DNA of 64,000 nt from Occultella glacieicola (GTDB lineage: Bacteria > Actinomycetota > Actinomycetes > Actinomycetales > Beutenbergiaceae). Each line of letters begins with the position of its first letter. Within the stretch, counting starts at the first letter, position 1. Below, piece by piece: positions 63,551 to 64,000 of this stretch. The translations under genes were made by a program, and so were the position numbers. The notes beneath the pieces are model-generated. The model ran no database searches. It was given only the letters and a program-made list of their open reading frames with translations, and was not told where the DNA came from. The stretch spans positions 310,001 to 374,000 of the forward strand of contig NZ_SMNA01000006.1 of the NCBI RefSeq assembly GCF_004353825.1. The letters run 5' to 3'.

Positions 63551-64000
63551 CTACCAGGCGTAGTCCTCCGGCGCCGTGCGGTGGCCGGGGAAGATCTCAT
63601 CCAGTCGCGCGAGCGCGTCGGCGTCGAGGGTGACGTCCACGGCCCGGACGGCGGAGTCGAGCTGGTCCTGCACCCGCGGGCCGACGATGGGAGCCGTGAC
63701 CGCTGCCTGGTGCAGCAGCCAGGCGAGCGCCACGTCCCCGGCCGGGTGGCCGAGCTCGTCGGCGAAGTCCTCGTACGCCTGCACCGCTTCGCGCCGGTCC
63801 TCGAGCACCTGGGCGGCCCGGCCGGTGGTACGGCGCACCCCGTCGCGCTCCTTGCGCAGCACGCCACCGAGCAGCCCGCCCTGGAGTGGGGACCACGGCA
63901 GGATGCCGAGGCCGTAGTGCTGCGCGGCGGGGATCACCTCGAGCTCGATGGACCGGGTGGCCAGGTTGTACAGCGACTGCTCCGAGACGAGGCCGAAGGT
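63551..64000 (-). CDS. Aldo/keto reductase, C-terminal part
   Basis: The frame is open to the window edge, so the start lies beyond base 64000; 149 residues are visible. They contain QSLYNLATRSIELEVIPAAQHYGLGILPWSPLQGGLLGG, HPAGDVALAWLLHQAAVTAPIVGPR and a C-terminal helix, the NADPH-binding half of AKR enzymes. It reduces aldehydes or ketones; substrate unknown. Confidence 0.92.
   Translation of the reverse strand, partial: TFGLVSEQSLYNLATRSIELEVIPAAQHYGLGILPWSPLQGGLLGGVLRKERDGVRRTTGRAAQVLEDRREAVQAYEDFADELGHPAGDVALAWLLHQAAVTAPIVGPRVQDQLDSAVRAVDVTLDADALARLDEIFPGHRTAPEDYAW

Overview
This window is a gene-dense, very GC-rich chromosomal segment of a high-GC Gram-positive bacterium (Actinomycetota). 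The actinobacterial signs are F420 biosynthesis genes (cofD-cofC), a family 1 encapsulin with a ferritin-like cargo, DUF2510 proteins, a DUF222/HNH (13E12-type) gene, many GTG starts, 4-bp ATGA/GTGA gene overlaps, and TANNNT -10 boxes 6-8 bases before genes that lack a Shine-Dalgarno sequence. The gene mix suggests the order Micrococcales, but that is an inference. No rRNA, tRNA, CRISPR array, phage or insertion sequence was recognised, and no stretch without a gene exceeds about 300 bases.

Layout. 1-2.7 kb: the end of a sugar ABC substrate-binding protein and two GH76 (alpha-1,6-mannanase type) proteins. 2.7-8 kb: a TrmB/LuxR-type regulator divergent from a large LPXTG-anchored subtilase, with a palindrome between them. 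8-13.4 kb: a GntR/LacI hybrid regulator, a metallo-beta-lactamase-fold lactonase-like gene that appears frameshifted, its TetR regulator with a clear palindromic operator, and an XRE/NB-ARC/TPR regulator. 13.6-18.8 kb: two alpha/beta hydrolases, the encapsulated ferritin plus encapsulin operon, a double-MerR regulator divergent from a DUF6194 gene, and a methyltransferase. 18.9-28.3 kb: a myo-inositol catabolic block (GntR/UTRA regulator; iolC, Cgl0159-type aldolase, iolB, iolD, iolA, iolE, iolG), with two near-identical 18-bp candidate operators flanking the regulator.

28.3-34.4 kb: an AraC regulator divergent from a TIGR03086 protein, a frameshifted DUF222/HNH gene, an SRPBCC protein, dodecin and a GH13 enzyme. 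34.5-39.3 kb: a class C beta-lactamase-like hydrolase and an unfamiliar two-gene cassette, a metzincin-like protein plus a smaller protein sharing its C-terminal Ig-like module. 39.4-46.1 kb: a NarL-type two-component system, a NatAB-like ABC exporter, and a CopB-type copper ATPase behind a CsoR-like box. 46.1-51.4 kb: two paralogous DUF2510 membrane proteins and a GlgX debranching enzyme. 51.5-55.8 kb: an EmrB-type drug exporter with its MarR regulator and two operators lying on the promoter, then a second two-component system. 56-64 kb: a SHOCT protein, azlC-azlD, a DUF6328 protein, an MFS transporter, cofD-cofC, a glycosyltransferase, DNA polymerase IV and the end of an aldo/keto reductase.

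Three coding sequences look damaged: the lactonase and the HNH gene each appear to lack one G:C pair in a short homopolymer, and iolA has no stop codon at its expected end. Sequencing error or recent decay could explain them. The least familiar biology is the metzincin/Ig-like pair. The best-supported regulatory circuits are the inositol operators, the TetR operator and the double MarR operator.
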